Below are positions 6,790 through 15,899 of a stretch of DNA of 64,000 bases, piece by piece. The notes beneath the pieces are model-generated. The model was not told the DNA's origin. It worked only from the letters and a program-made list of their open reading frames with translations, and searched no databases. Origin of the DNA: JAAELZ01 sp965237995 (GTDB lineage Bacteria > Pseudomonadota > Gammaproteobacteria > Arenicellales > Poriferihabitantaceae); assembly GCA_965237995.1 (NCBI GenBank), contig CBDEGO010000002.1, positions 372,001 through 436,000 on the forward strand, read 5' to 3'. The position numbers were made by a program, and so were the translations under genes. Numbering within the stretch: position 1 is the stretch's first letter; every line of letters starts with the position of its first letter.

Positions 6790-7952
6790 AAAACAAATTC
6801 GCTCAAGCAGCGACTTCCCTGTTAGGTGCAACACTGAGTGTTACCGCTGTAGCCGAACCGGCTGAGTGGAAAACAACAATAGGCGCAATCTATTACAGTG
6901 AAGGTGATGATCGAGTCGATGACAAAGCGATACAAGTCAAAGCTACACGCACGACAGAAGATGAAAAGACGCTAAACCTTACATTGGGAATCGATACTCT
7001 AACCGGTGCTTCTCCTAGCGGCCGTGTTCCAGCAAATGGCAAAGGGGGGCTTAGGCTCACTAACCTTAGTGATACGCGCACTTCTGGTGGAATAAGCTAT
7101 AGCCAACGATTAAGTGAGTCGTTAATTGGTAACGTAGGAGTGACCACCTCGTCAGAAAATGACTACGATCACCTTGGTGTTAATTTTGGAATCACCAAAG
7201 AATTTAACCAGAAAAATTCTACCATTTCTCTAGGGTTCGCTAAATCTAGCGATACTATTTTGGGGGTGGGTGGCAATCGAGTGCCTGGCGTGTCGACCAC
7301 AACACTGCCTAACTATGGAGAGCAAGACAAAGATGTTAACGATATCGTTTTAGGGTTTAGCCAAGTGCTTTCAAAAAAGACCATCGCACAATTTAATTAC
7401 TCGCGTAGCAATAGCTCAGGCTACCTTAATGACCCGTATAAGGTGGTCAGCAGAATTAGAGATGACGGCGTCCCTACTGAATTTTTAGTAGAAAACCGCC
7501 CTAATGAGCGGCTGGGACAAAGCCTCTATGCCGCTGTAAATACGAAGACTGACTGGGGGGTGTTTAAACCATCGTTTCGCTACTACACCGATGACTGGGG
7601 AGTAGACTCCCAAACATTAGAGTTACGTTTTGTTAAAGAGCTATCTGGAAACCGAGAAATTGAACCCTATTTTCGCTTTTATCATCAATCAAGTGCAGAC
7701 TTTTATCGAGCGCAAATACCGAATACAGAATCGGTACCGACTTATTTCTCTTCAGATTACCGATTATCAGCATTCAACGCCTATACACTTGGCGCCATCT
7801 ATCGCTGGAAAGGTAGCTCAGGTCTTAGCTATAGCGCAGGTATGGACTACTACTGGCAAGACCCATCGACTCCAGCTGATCAACTAGCTGGCCAAAGCGA
7901 TTTAAATCCTGGAATTAATGCTTTTATGTTCCGTTTTACCGTAACGTTTTAG
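6780..7952 (+). CDS. DUF3570 outer-membrane beta-barrel protein
   Basis: A 390-residue protein from the ATG at 6780; the frame also opens at an upstream TTG at 6774. A Sec signal (about 1-25, cleaved near AVA/EP) is followed by repeated amphipathic beta-strand patterns rich in Tyr, Ser and Arg. The chain ends in FRFTVTF, the terminal Phe typical of BamA-assembled outer-membrane proteins. The DUF3570 assignment rests on size, barrel character and its coupling to a DUF4266 gene. In this setting it may carry the CxC lipoprotein or electrons to the cell surface (inference). Confidence 0.8.
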   Translation: MQLKNKFAQAATSLLGATLSVTAVAEPAEWKTTIGAIYYSEGDDRVDDKAIQVKATRTTEDEKTLNLTLGIDTLTGASPSGRVPANGKGGLRLTNLSDTRTSGGISYSQRLSESLIGNVGVTTSSENDYDHLGVNFGITKEFNQKNSTISLGFAKSSDTILGVGGNRVPGVSTTTLPNYGEQDKDVNDIVLGFSQVLSKKTIAQFNYSRSNSSGYLNDPYKVVSRIRDDGVPTEFLVENRPNERLGQSLYAAVNTKTDWGVFKPSFRYYTDDWGVDSQTLELRFVKELSGNREIEPYFRFYHQSSADFYRAQIPNTESVPTYFSSDYRLSAFNAYTLGAIYRWKGSSGLSYSAGMDYYWQDPSTPADQLAGQSDLNPGINAFMFRFTVTF

Positions 7953-8148
7953 TGAGTGACTCGTCATAGGCTTACCGTATTTTCGCAATGCGGTTAAGGC
8001 TAACCTATTGTATCCATGTCATTATCGATTTTCTCAAGCAGTCGCGGCGCACTCATTACATCGCTTAAGCTCCTAGTTTAATTATTTACGGCAACCAGTA
8101 CTCACAACTGCATTACCTAGGAAACCCCTAATTATTTATCTATAGTAT

Positions 8149-9411
8149 TTACGAAGGGTATATAGGAAAGCGCTGACACAGGCCTTGAACAATTTCTTTT
8201 GAACGGCTGACATGCGCAGTGCTATTGTTTTGGCAGCCCTCTACGACGTCTGCAATCACATTTGCCAACGTGGAAACCTCATCAACACCTAGCCCACGCG
8301 TTGTAATCGCGGCAACGCCCAGCCTTAGTCCGACCCATTCAGTCGGTTTTTGCGAATCAAACGGCACAGGGTTCTTATTAGAAGTAATGTCTACAAGCTC
8401 AAGCGCATCTTGCAGGGTTTGCCCTAGTAAATTCTGACGGGACATGTCTAGTAATACAATATGTGTGTCGGTGCCTCCGCTGACTAAATCAACACCGCGT
8501 TGCGTCAATACAGAAGCAAGCGCGTTTGCATTAGCTACAATTTGCTGCCCGTACTGTTTAAATTCATCCGTCAATGCTTCGCCCAAGCACACCGCCTTTC
8601 CAGCGATAATTTGCGTATGCAAACTGCCTTGTACGCCAGGAAAAACTGCCGATTGAAACTTCTTTGCCCAATACACATCGTTAGTCAGGATCATGCCCCC
8701 GCGCGGGCCACGCATGGTTTTTGTCGTGGTACAAGTTACAAAATCAGCGTGTGGCACGGGTGATGGGTGCACGCCTGCAGCAACTAAGCCGGCTATGTGC
8801 GCCATATCCACCAAAAAAAGTGCCTCCACAGATTTCGCAATCGCGCTTAGTTTTTCAAAATCTATGGTGCGCGGGTAAGCCGAACCACCCGCTATCAACA
8901 TTTTTGGTTTTAGTAGCTTCGCCTGTTTAGCAACCTCCTCGTAGTTGATCTGACCTGTTTCCTTATCTACACCATAGTGATTTGCATCAAACCAACGCCC
9001 AGACAAGTTTGGTTTTGCGCCATGGCTTAAATGCCCACCTGCTGCCAAATTCAAGCTTAGCAAAGTATCATTTGGACTTAGCGCAGCAAAAAAAACCGCT
9101 TGATTCGCCTGTGTACCAGAATGCGGTTGCACATTTGCATATTCACAAGCAAATAGTTGTTTCGCGCGGTCAATTGCAGCTTGCTCAATAACATCAACAT
9201 AATATCCACCGCCATGAAATCGTGCCCTTGGATACCCTTCCAATGTTTTGTTAGTGATTGGATGTGCCAAGGCATCCAACACCGCTTGGCTAATGATATT
9301 CTCTGAAGCGATCAGCTCCAGTTGGCCTTGTTGTCGAGCAAGCTCACCGTTAAGTGCATTAGCCACCAATGGGTCAGTATGAGTCACCGAGTCAGTAAAA
9401 AATGGATTCAT
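8149..9411 (-). CDS. serine hydroxymethyltransferase-like protein, atypical active site
   Basis: A 420-residue PLP enzyme of the SHMT family, which normally interconverts serine and glycine with tetrahydrofolate. Conserved parts include ELIASENIIS (32-41), EGYP (58-61), DMAHIAGLVAAG (202-213), the PLP lysine Lys231 in TTTKTMRGPRGG, and GLRLG near the C-terminus. Two usual positions differ: the RYYGG segment reads RFHGG (64-68), and the His directly before the PLP lysine is Thr230. Both normally contribute to catalysis, so substrate or reaction may have changed. It is separated by 81 bp from an upstream glutamine-synthetase-family gene on the same strand. It is best treated as a GlyA paralogue, not the housekeeping enzyme. 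Confidence 0.85.
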   Translation of the reverse strand: MNPFFTDSVTHTDPLVANALNGELARQQGQLELIASENIISQAVLDALAHPITNKTLEGYPRARFHGGGYYVDVIEQAAIDRAKQLFACEYANVQPHSGTQANQAVFFAALSPNDTLLSLNLAAGGHLSHGAKPNLSGRWFDANHYGVDKETGQINYEEVAKQAKLLKPKMLIAGGSAYPRTIDFEKLSAIAKSVEALFLVDMAHIAGLVAAGVHPSPVPHADFVTCTTTKTMRGPRGGMILTNDVYWAKKFQSAVFPGVQGSLHTQIIAGKAVCLGEALTDEFKQYGQQIVANANALASVLTQRGVDLVSGGTDTHIVLLDMSRQNLLGQTLQDALELVDITSNKNPVPFDSQKPTEWVGLRLGVAAITTRGLGVDEVSTLANVIADVVEGCQNNSTAHVSRSKEIVQGLCQRFPIYPS

Positions 9412-9492
9412 TATAAATACAGTTGAATTTGATTAATTTTATTAGGTTTTTATATTAACGCCTAAGCTATCTAACCACTTATCAATTAAACC

Positions 9493-10857
9493 TTAGGCGC
9501 GCTCAAAACCGCGAGCAATTTCATAGTCTGTTACCACCTTATCAAATTCTTCTAGCTCCCACTCTGCAGCACGCGCGTAGTGATCAATTACCTCATCCCC
9601 GAATGCTGAACGAAGCATCGATGAACTAGACAAGCTCTCTCTTGCATCACGTAAGTTTGCAGGTATTTGCTTAGCATTTTTTAAGGCATAGGCATCACCG
9701 GATAAAGGTTCTTGCAGCGTTAACTGTTCTTCGATACCCGCTATCCCTGCCGCAATTTGGGCGGCTAAGGCAAGATAAGGGTTAAGGTCAGACCCGCCGA
9801 TACGACACTCAACACGGACCGCTTTTGTCCCTTCGCCGCACAAGCGAAACCCTGCAGTGCGGTTATCCACCGACCACACAGTAGCAGTAGGTGCAAACGT
9901 ACCCTTTTGAAAGCGCTTGTAGCTATTCACATACGGCGCCAAGAAATAAGTCATATCAGAGGCATATTTGATAAGCCCAGCCATATATTGGCACATCACT
10001 TCGGACATCCCGTAGGGTTGATCAGCCTCATAAAATGCTGAATCATTCTCCTTCCAAAGTGATTGATGCACATGGCTAGATGAGCCTACCTTGTCGTGGT
10101 GCCACTTAGGCAAGAATGTTGCCGCATGCCCTTGTTGCCAAGCAATCTCTTTGACAGCGTGTTTGGCAATTGTATGGTGGTCTGCGCATGCCATCGGTAT
10201 GTCATATTTAATATTTAACTCCTCTTGCCCTGTCTCCGCTTCTCCTTTCGAGTTTTCAATAGGTATGCCCGCAGCGTATAAATGATTGCGTACAGGCCGC
10301 ATCACATGCTCTTCTTTAGTCGTTTGTAAAATATGATAATCCTCATTATAACTACTAATTGGCGTTAGCTCTCGATAGCTTTCTTTTTGTAATTGAGAGA
10401 AGCTTTTTTCGAACAGAAAAAACTCCAATTCAGTCGCCATCATGGCTTGATAACCCATAGATTCAAGTCGACTGATCTGCTTCTTCAATATCGTACGCGG
10501 CGAGTGCGGGACTTCTTCGTGCGTATGATGGTCCAATAAGTCACATAGCACCATCGCAGTGCCATCTAACCACGGCATATTGCGCAACGTTGATAGATCC
10601 GGCTTCATAACATAATCACCGTATCCTCGTTCCCAGCTAGTCGACGCATAGCCATCAGGTGTCGCCATCTCTAAATCAGTGGCGAGCAAATAGTTACAAC
10701 AATGTGTTTCTTCCCATGCACTATCAACAAAATGCTGTGCCAGAAACCGCTTACCCATTAATCGCCCTTGCATATCAACAAGGCAAGCTAAAACGGTGTC
10801 TATCTCGCCGCTGGATACGTTAGTTTTTAACAGATCGAAAGTTAATTGCTCGGGCAT
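9493..10857 (-). CDS. glutamine synthetase-family gamma-glutamyl ligase
   Basis: A 454-residue GS-I-type ligase that joins an amine to glutamate with ATP. Visible motifs are ATELEFFLFE, the central GQEELNIKYD and ADHHTIAKH segments, TFLPKWHHDKVGSSSHVHQSLW split across the ATP/metal site, and RVECRIGG followed by NPYLALAAQ. It is shorter and more divergent than housekeeping GlnA and lacks its C-terminal adenylylation region, so gamma-glutamyl-amine synthetases (PuuA-like or similar) are the closer comparison. The ATG at 10857 is preferred over 10890 because AGGAA precedes it by about 5 nt. Pairing with an unusual SHMT suggests an amine or amino-acid catabolic step; the substrate is unknown. 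Confidence 0.8.
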   Translation of the reverse strand: MPEQLTFDLLKTNVSSGEIDTVLACLVDMQGRLMGKRFLAQHFVDSAWEETHCCNYLLATDLEMATPDGYASTSWERGYGDYVMKPDLSTLRNMPWLDGTAMVLCDLLDHHTHEEVPHSPRTILKKQISRLESMGYQAMMATELEFFLFEKSFSQLQKESYRELTPISSYNEDYHILQTTKEEHVMRPVRNHLYAAGIPIENSKGEAETGQEELNIKYDIPMACADHHTIAKHAVKEIAWQQGHAATFLPKWHHDKVGSSSHVHQSLWKENDSAFYEADQPYGMSEVMCQYMAGLIKYASDMTYFLAPYVNSYKRFQKGTFAPTATVWSVDNRTAGFRLCGEGTKAVRVECRIGGSDLNPYLALAAQIAAGIAGIEEQLTLQEPLSGDAYALKNAKQIPANLRDARESLSSSSMLRSAFGDEVIDHYARAAEWELEEFDKVVTDYEIARGFERA

Positions 10858-11063
10858 ACAAATTCCTATTTCTAAAATTACAGATACCATGATTCTATAG
10901 GAATGTGACCTTACTCACTATAGCTGACCAGATTGAGATTAAATTGCCAAATGATCTGCTACTAGTTAAAAATCATGCTTGTTTCAAGATGATTGTTGAC
11001 GAACAATAAACGTACAAAGCAGAGCATTGCTCCAACTCACCGTTATCGATAAGAGAAATAAGT

Positions 11064-11312
11064 ATGATTAAAATTGCTGATGTTAACTTAAGTGGATCTG
11101 AATTCGTTAATACGAACCTATCAGGTACGACATTCAATGATGTAAACCTAAGCGGCTCAAATCTAAATAATATTAATTTGAGCGAAATGACGGTTAGTGA
11201 CGCTAATATGGCTTACGTGATGATCAGTAATAGCCATTACGAAGGCATGCGTATTGATGGTATTTTAGTTAGCGATTTATTGACTTGCTTCAAACAACAT
11301 AACTCTCAATAG
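11064..11312 (+). CDS. short pentapeptide-repeat protein
   Basis: An 82-residue protein made almost entirely of five-residue repeats with a central Leu/Phe/Met (VNLSG, SEFVN, TNLSG, TTFND, VNLSG, SNLNN, INLSE and so on to about residue 68), predicted to fold as a short right-handed quadrilateral beta-helix. No signal peptide or extra domain. It has a plausible start (AGAGAAATAAGT before ATG) and stands alone, divergent from the GS-like gene. Pentapeptide proteins range from DNA-gyrase protectors to scaffolds; nothing here selects one. Confidence 0.75.
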   Translation: MIKIADVNLSGSEFVNTNLSGTTFNDVNLSGSNLNNINLSEMTVSDANMAYVMISNSHYEGMRIDGILVSDLLTCFKQHNSQ

Positions 11313-11475
11313 TAAAATACAATCTAGCCTACGCCACCAAATATTCGTTTACCATCATAGAGTAGAACAAAGAGATAAGTGGGTCTACACACCAATGAGA
11401 GTCGTGTTAGCAAGCATAAACTATGCGTACCTAGAGACAGCGTGCCTTAATTAGAGTGTTAATTAGGTTGCCGAT

Positions 11476-12882
11476 TCACTTGGCTATTTTCTGTAATTTT
11501 CTCGCTTCATAAGCTCTGGATAAACAGCCCATCGCTAACCTAAATTCTGCGTCGTCGGTGGTTTTGCCTAGAGCTAGAATTTTGGTATGAACGAGCAATA
11601 GTTTCATTGCACTACCTAAGGGGTTTGAAGAGATTAAGTTCAGCGTTTTTAACTTAGGTTTATCAACATCGACTCGAAGTAAAATAGTCTGCGACATCAA
11701 ACGAAGCCGCAAACACTCTCCTCGATATATTGCTATACCTCCACCTAATTTCCCTCCGAGCCATTGCTTAAATTGCATTGGGTTTAACAATCGTTTTAAC
11801 AAGCCCATTGCACTACGCACCCGCTGAAAAATCGTCCATCTTTTGAAATCGCAATGCCCGATCACCGACGTTCCGTACTGATAATAGTCATATAGCGGCT
11901 TATCCGCATAAGCTAACCGGCCCGAAGCCAAAGAGACGCAAGCTAGCCAATGATCATGAAAAGAGTCGCCTATCTTTGCAGGAAATGGAAGCATTTTCTC
12001 TAACAATTGTGCTTTAAACAAACTGGCCGCCCCGGTTACGGTATTGGCTAGATAGACTGTATCGAAATCACGGTATTCATTGTTACGCCCTTGCCAATAA
12101 GTGAGGGAAATAACTTCTCCATCTTCCCCAACAACACGCATATCACTGTATGCACATTGCGCACTAGTCGATTGCAATGTCCCTAACAACGATTGGAGTT
12201 TTTCGGGGTACCACAGATCATCCTGATCAGCAAATGCGACAAAATCTGCATTTTCAGGCACATAACCTAAAGCGCGTTCAAAGTTGTAATAAAACCCCAA
12301 ATTTTGTCGGTGCTTAAGCAATGAAATTCGAGATTTATCTAAATTGCAAATTGCTTCAATTTGATCCCAATTATCCATCTTAGAGGCATCATCAGAAATG
12401 ATCAAATGCCAATTCTTGTGCGTTTGCAACAAGATAGATTCAATTTGCCGTTGGAAAGAATGCGTATCAGGGCAATACGTTGCCATGCATATCACCACAA
12501 ACGGTTGCGAATCATGTTGAGATTGCAATGCAATCGGTGTGTAAGCTGACTGAATTAAGCTGAATGCTCCAAGTGGCAGGGTTTCACTACTCTCGTCATC
12601 GAAATAGACACGTAAATGTAAATCCGCTTTTTTTGCAATATGAGTGGGGCGCCAAATAATTTGCACCGCAAAGTCGACCGCAAGCCCGTTTGAACTTGTA
12701 GACGAAGGCAAAAAAAGCTGCGCCGTTTGTTCAAACTGTAAACCCGCCGCGTCGATCACTTCAACGATTTTTACTGGCTTTTTAGGCGCAAGCAATGCCC
12801 CTTCTATTACCTGTATGGTACCTAAGCCAATTGCGACTTTATCTGTAAGTTGATGCTTGAGTCGAAGCTTAAGCTCCTTCAT
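11476..12882 (-). CDS. glycosyltransferase family 2 with N-terminal extra domain
   Basis: A 468-residue protein. A GT-A glycosyltransferase domain begins near residue 128 (VVICMATYCPD), with the nucleotide/metal region at IISDDAS (161-167) and ADQDDLW (218-224), similar to rhamnosyl- and other O-antigen transferases. The first 125 residues form a separate beta-rich domain that I do not recognise. It overlaps the end of wzt by 14 nt and is the last gene of the leftward LPS run, which suggests it builds the O-polysaccharide exported by Wzm/Wzt. The sugar donor is unknown; rmlA/rmlB products are plausible. Confidence 0.8.
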   Translation of the reverse strand: MKELKLRLKHQLTDKVAIGLGTIQVIEGALLAPKKPVKIVEVIDAAGLQFEQTAQLFLPSSTSSNGLAVDFAVQIIWRPTHIAKKADLHLRVYFDDESSETLPLGAFSLIQSAYTPIALQSQHDSQPFVVICMATYCPDTHSFQRQIESILLQTHKNWHLIISDDASKMDNWDQIEAICNLDKSRISLLKHRQNLGFYYNFERALGYVPENADFVAFADQDDLWYPEKLQSLLGTLQSTSAQCAYSDMRVVGEDGEVISLTYWQGRNNEYRDFDTVYLANTVTGAASLFKAQLLEKMLPFPAKIGDSFHDHWLACVSLASGRLAYADKPLYDYYQYGTSVIGHCDFKRWTIFQRVRSAMGLLKRLLNPMQFKQWLGGKLGGGIAIYRGECLRLRLMSQTILLRVDVDKPKLKTLNLISSNPLGSAMKLLLVHTKILALGKTTDDAEFRLAMGCLSRAYEARKLQKIAK

Positions 12883-14206
12883 TACTACTCATCTCAGAAT
12901 AAGTCATCGCTAAGTCAGCCAAACCAAAGTCAGGCGACTCTCCGTGAATAGCGACAGAAAACAGATCATAGCGCCGGTCAATGGCAAGGTTATCGGCGTC
13001 TAAATCTTGGGATTGCGCCACGCCTAAGGAGACAAAGTAATTTCCTTTTAATAAGTTAAGCGTTAATTTAAATTGGATATCCACTTGCTCGCCTGCTTCT
13101 TGCGCAGCGGTTTCAAGCTTTCTGTCTCTAGTGTTTGCCCCATAGACCGTCACCCCATCTAAGGTTTTAACAGTAATACCATAAATTAAATCATCAAGCG
13201 GAGCAAAAAAGTGAACCCGCATAGTGACCATCAGCTGTTCACCTTGAGTCAACACTACAGGGTCACATTCGCCCTGAGATTCTAGCTTATAGTCAATTAT
13301 CTTAGCTTGATGCCCTCCCCAGCGATATTCACTGTTGTTATAACTACGACGGGTTTGAGCTCCGTCGACAAGAGGATTCGTATTCAATGCTCCATCAACT
13401 AAGGTTTCACGGGCGCTACCTTGGCTAATATGAGGATTGCTAGCATGACTTGAATCTGTCTCTTTGTCCCCGCCAAATAGCATGTCCAAATAATCGTAAA
13501 CCACTTGCTTAGGATCACCGCTAGATTGGACTTTACCTTGATGCAAGAAAATAGCCGAATCACAGTAGCTAGTTACCAAGTCAACAGCATGGGTCACGAA
13601 TAATATGGTTTTTCCGCTACGCTTAATGCGTTCGAATTCACGAAAGCATTTGCGTTGAAATTGAATATCACCCACTGCTAATGCTTCGTCAACAATCAGA
13701 ATATCCGGATCCATATGTATTGAAGTGGCAAAAGCTAATCGCACGAACATTCCGCTAGAGTACATCTTCACTGGGTGATCGATATGCTCTCCAATATTTG
13801 CAAATACTTCTATTTCCTCAAGCTTTTCTGTCACTGTTTCTTGAGAAATACCCATAATAGCTGCGTTCATCAACACGTTTTCACGCCCAGTAAATTCTGG
13901 GTTAAATCCAGCACCTAACTCTAATAAGGCGGCGATTCGACCATTTACTTCAATCTCCCCTTGCGTTGCTTGCAAGGTATCGGAGATAATTTCTAATAGT
14001 GTTGATTTACCCGAACCATTTTTACCAATAATACCGACTGTTTGACCTTTCAGTATTTCAAAATCAACGCCTTTTAATGCCCAAAATGGTTTATAGCGTT
14101 TAGGGTCACCAGGCAATACTAAGTCGGCAATGCGCGCAAAGGGTTTTTCGTATAAGGCATAGCTTTTAGAAAGATTGGAAACCCGAATAGCAAACTCAGA
14201 GGACAT
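12869..14206 (-). CDS. wzt: O-antigen ABC exporter ATP-binding protein Wzt
   Basis: A 445-residue ATPase of a polysaccharide ABC exporter in the inner membrane. Walker A is GIIGKNGSGKST (58-69), the signature YSSGMFVRLAFA (149-160) and Walker B ILIVDEALAVGD (169-180). A C-terminal beta-rich domain (about 270-440) is the Wzt carbohydrate-binding region that recognises the finished, terminally modified O-antigen. It overlaps wzm by 11 nt and the glycosyltransferase by 14 nt, consistent with translational coupling. Confidence 0.92.
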   Translation of the reverse strand: MSSEFAIRVSNLSKSYALYEKPFARIADLVLPGDPKRYKPFWALKGVDFEILKGQTVGIIGKNGSGKSTLLEIISDTLQATQGEIEVNGRIAALLELGAGFNPEFTGRENVLMNAAIMGISQETVTEKLEEIEVFANIGEHIDHPVKMYSSGMFVRLAFATSIHMDPDILIVDEALAVGDIQFQRKCFREFERIKRSGKTILFVTHAVDLVTSYCDSAIFLHQGKVQSSGDPKQVVYDYLDMLFGGDKETDSSHASNPHISQGSARETLVDGALNTNPLVDGAQTRRSYNNSEYRWGGHQAKIIDYKLESQGECDPVVLTQGEQLMVTMRVHFFAPLDDLIYGITVKTLDGVTVYGANTRDRKLETAAQEAGEQVDIQFKLTLNLLKGNYFVSLGVAQSQDLDADNLAIDRRYDLFSVAIHGESPDFGLADLAMTYSEMSSNEGA

Positions 14207-15020
14207 CAGCGAAACCTGGTCGAAGTTTTTGAAACCACATCAAACCCAACCATGCAATACACAGCGCGACCAAACTATAAATTGCTAGTCCCTGCCAATT
14301 GGGCTGCCCACCATAAATAGCCACTAATCGAACTTGATCGACAATGAAACTGATCGGATTTAAGTAGACTAATTGTTGCCATAACCCAGGTAAACGATCA
14401 ACCGGATAGAAGACTGGGCTGATAAACAATAACACTGTAGAAACAATACCAACCAACTGCCCGACGTCTCTGATATAGACAGTGGTAGAGGATAATAACC
14501 AAGACACCCCCAGAGACATCACGAGTAATGGTATTATTACAATCGGCAACCATAGCAAACTAAGATGCCACGTCATGCCTGTGAATAACATAAACACCAA
14601 CAAAATAATGAAGCTTAGCACCGCTTGAAATAACGCTACGAGGATTGTCGTCCACGCTAGAATTGGTAGAGGGAACACCACTTTTTTGACATATTGGGCA
14701 TTTTGAATCACTGATTGCGCCGATATCACCATCGGCTCGGCAAATAGTGCATGCACAATCATGCCCGAAAACAAAATTACACCGAAGCTTGCATCTTCAG
14801 CGCCAGGGTGATTCCAACGAGCTTTGAAAACGACACTAAATACCACAGTATAAACCACCAGCATCAGCAATGGTGTAAGCAGCGACCAAGCCATCCCCAG
14901 AACAGAGCCTCGGTACCGTCCCAACACGCCTCTTTTTGACAATTGCAGTATGAGGTGACTGTGCTCTTTTAGGGGCTTAAAAATATCTATTAAGCGCGCA
15001 CTGTATTTATCTTTGTCCAT
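14196..15020 (-). CDS. wzm: O-antigen ABC exporter permease Wzm
   Basis: A 274-residue ABC-2-type permease with six predicted membrane helices, starting after a cytoplasmic N-terminus (HLILQLSKRGVLGRYRGS, then a helix at LLMLVVYTVVFSVVF). The conserved ISPVFYPVDRLP and LNPISFIVDQVR segments are typical of Wzm/KpsM. It partners with Wzt to flip polymerised O-antigen to the periplasmic face. It sits 12 nt after rmlA. Confidence 0.92.
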   Translation of the reverse strand: MDKDKYSARLIDIFKPLKEHSHLILQLSKRGVLGRYRGSVLGMAWSLLTPLLMLVVYTVVFSVVFKARWNHPGAEDASFGVILFSGMIVHALFAEPMVISAQSVIQNAQYVKKVVFPLPILAWTTILVALFQAVLSFIILLVFMLFTGMTWHLSLLWLPIVIIPLLVMSLGVSWLLSSTTVYIRDVGQLVGIVSTVLLFISPVFYPVDRLPGLWQQLVYLNPISFIVDQVRLVAIYGGQPNWQGLAIYSLVALCIAWLGLMWFQKLRPGFADVL

Positions 15021-15032
15021 GGATAAATGGTG

Positions 15033-15899
15033 TCACTCTTCGAGCAATCTAAATAGATATTTCCCGTAATCGTTCTTTTTTAACTCTCCTGCAAGTTGGG
15101 TTAACTGCGTATCATCTATATAGCCCATACGCCAAGCAATTTCCTCGGGGCATGAAACTTTTAAGCCTTGTCGCTTTTCTATCGTAGAAATAAAATTAGA
15201 GGCTTCTAATAAGGAATCAAATGTACCCGTGTCGAGCCACGCAGTGCCGCGCCCCATTAACTCAACGCTAAGTTTGCCTTCAACCAAGTACAATCTATTT
15301 AAGTCAGTAATTTCCAATTCCCCTCTAGCAGATGGTGCAAGCGCTTTCGCCCTTTCGACTACGGTATTGTCATAAAAGTATAACCCCGTCACTGCATATC
15401 GTGATTTAGGTGCAGCTGGTTTTTCTTCTAAATCGTAGGCTTTTCCTTCATCATTAAACGCCACAACTCCGTATCGTTCGGGATCAGTAACCGAATAAGC
15501 GAACACGCGCGCTCCTTTCTCAAGCTGACTCGCAGATTGCAAACTTTCAGACAAATTAGCACCGTAAAAAATATTATCCCCAAGCACCAATGCACATTTA
15601 TGGCTGCCAATAAACTCAGCTCCGATGATAAAAGCTTGTGCTAAGCCATCTGGTGACGGTTGCACTGCATAAGATAGATTTAACCCCCATTTAGCGCCAT
15701 CACCCAATAAGCGATAAAAGCGCGGTGTGTCGTCTGGAGTCGATATTATTAATATTTCTGTGATCCCAGCCAACATTAATACCGACAGCGGATAATAAAT
15801 CATCGGCTTGTCGTGTACAGGAATCAATTGCTTAGAAATGCCCTGTGTAATTGGATATAAACGCGTGCCTGAACCGCCCGCTAAGATTATTCCTCTCAT
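15033..15899 (-). CDS. rmlA: glucose-1-phosphate thymidylyltransferase RmlA
   Basis: A 288-residue nucleotidyltransferase making dTDP-glucose from glucose-1-phosphate and dTTP. It carries the N-terminal GGSGTRLYPIT (8-18) and KQLIPVHDKPMIYYPLS segments, and later LVLGDNIFYG and EKPAAPKS. Length is standard. It overlaps rmlB by 4 nt (ATGA). No rmlC or rmlD is present in this window, so the pathway may end at another dTDP-sugar or be completed elsewhere. Confidence 0.95.
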   Translation of the reverse strand: MRGIILAGGSGTRLYPITQGISKQLIPVHDKPMIYYPLSVLMLAGITEILIISTPDDTPRFYRLLGDGAKWGLNLSYAVQPSPDGLAQAFIIGAEFIGSHKCALVLGDNIFYGANLSESLQSASQLEKGARVFAYSVTDPERYGVVAFNDEGKAYDLEEKPAAPKSRYAVTGLYFYDNTVVERAKALAPSARGELEITDLNRLYLVEGKLSVELMGRGTAWLDTGTFDSLLEASNFISTIEKRQGLKVSCPEEIAWRMGYIDDTQLTQLAGELKKNDYGKYLFRLLEE

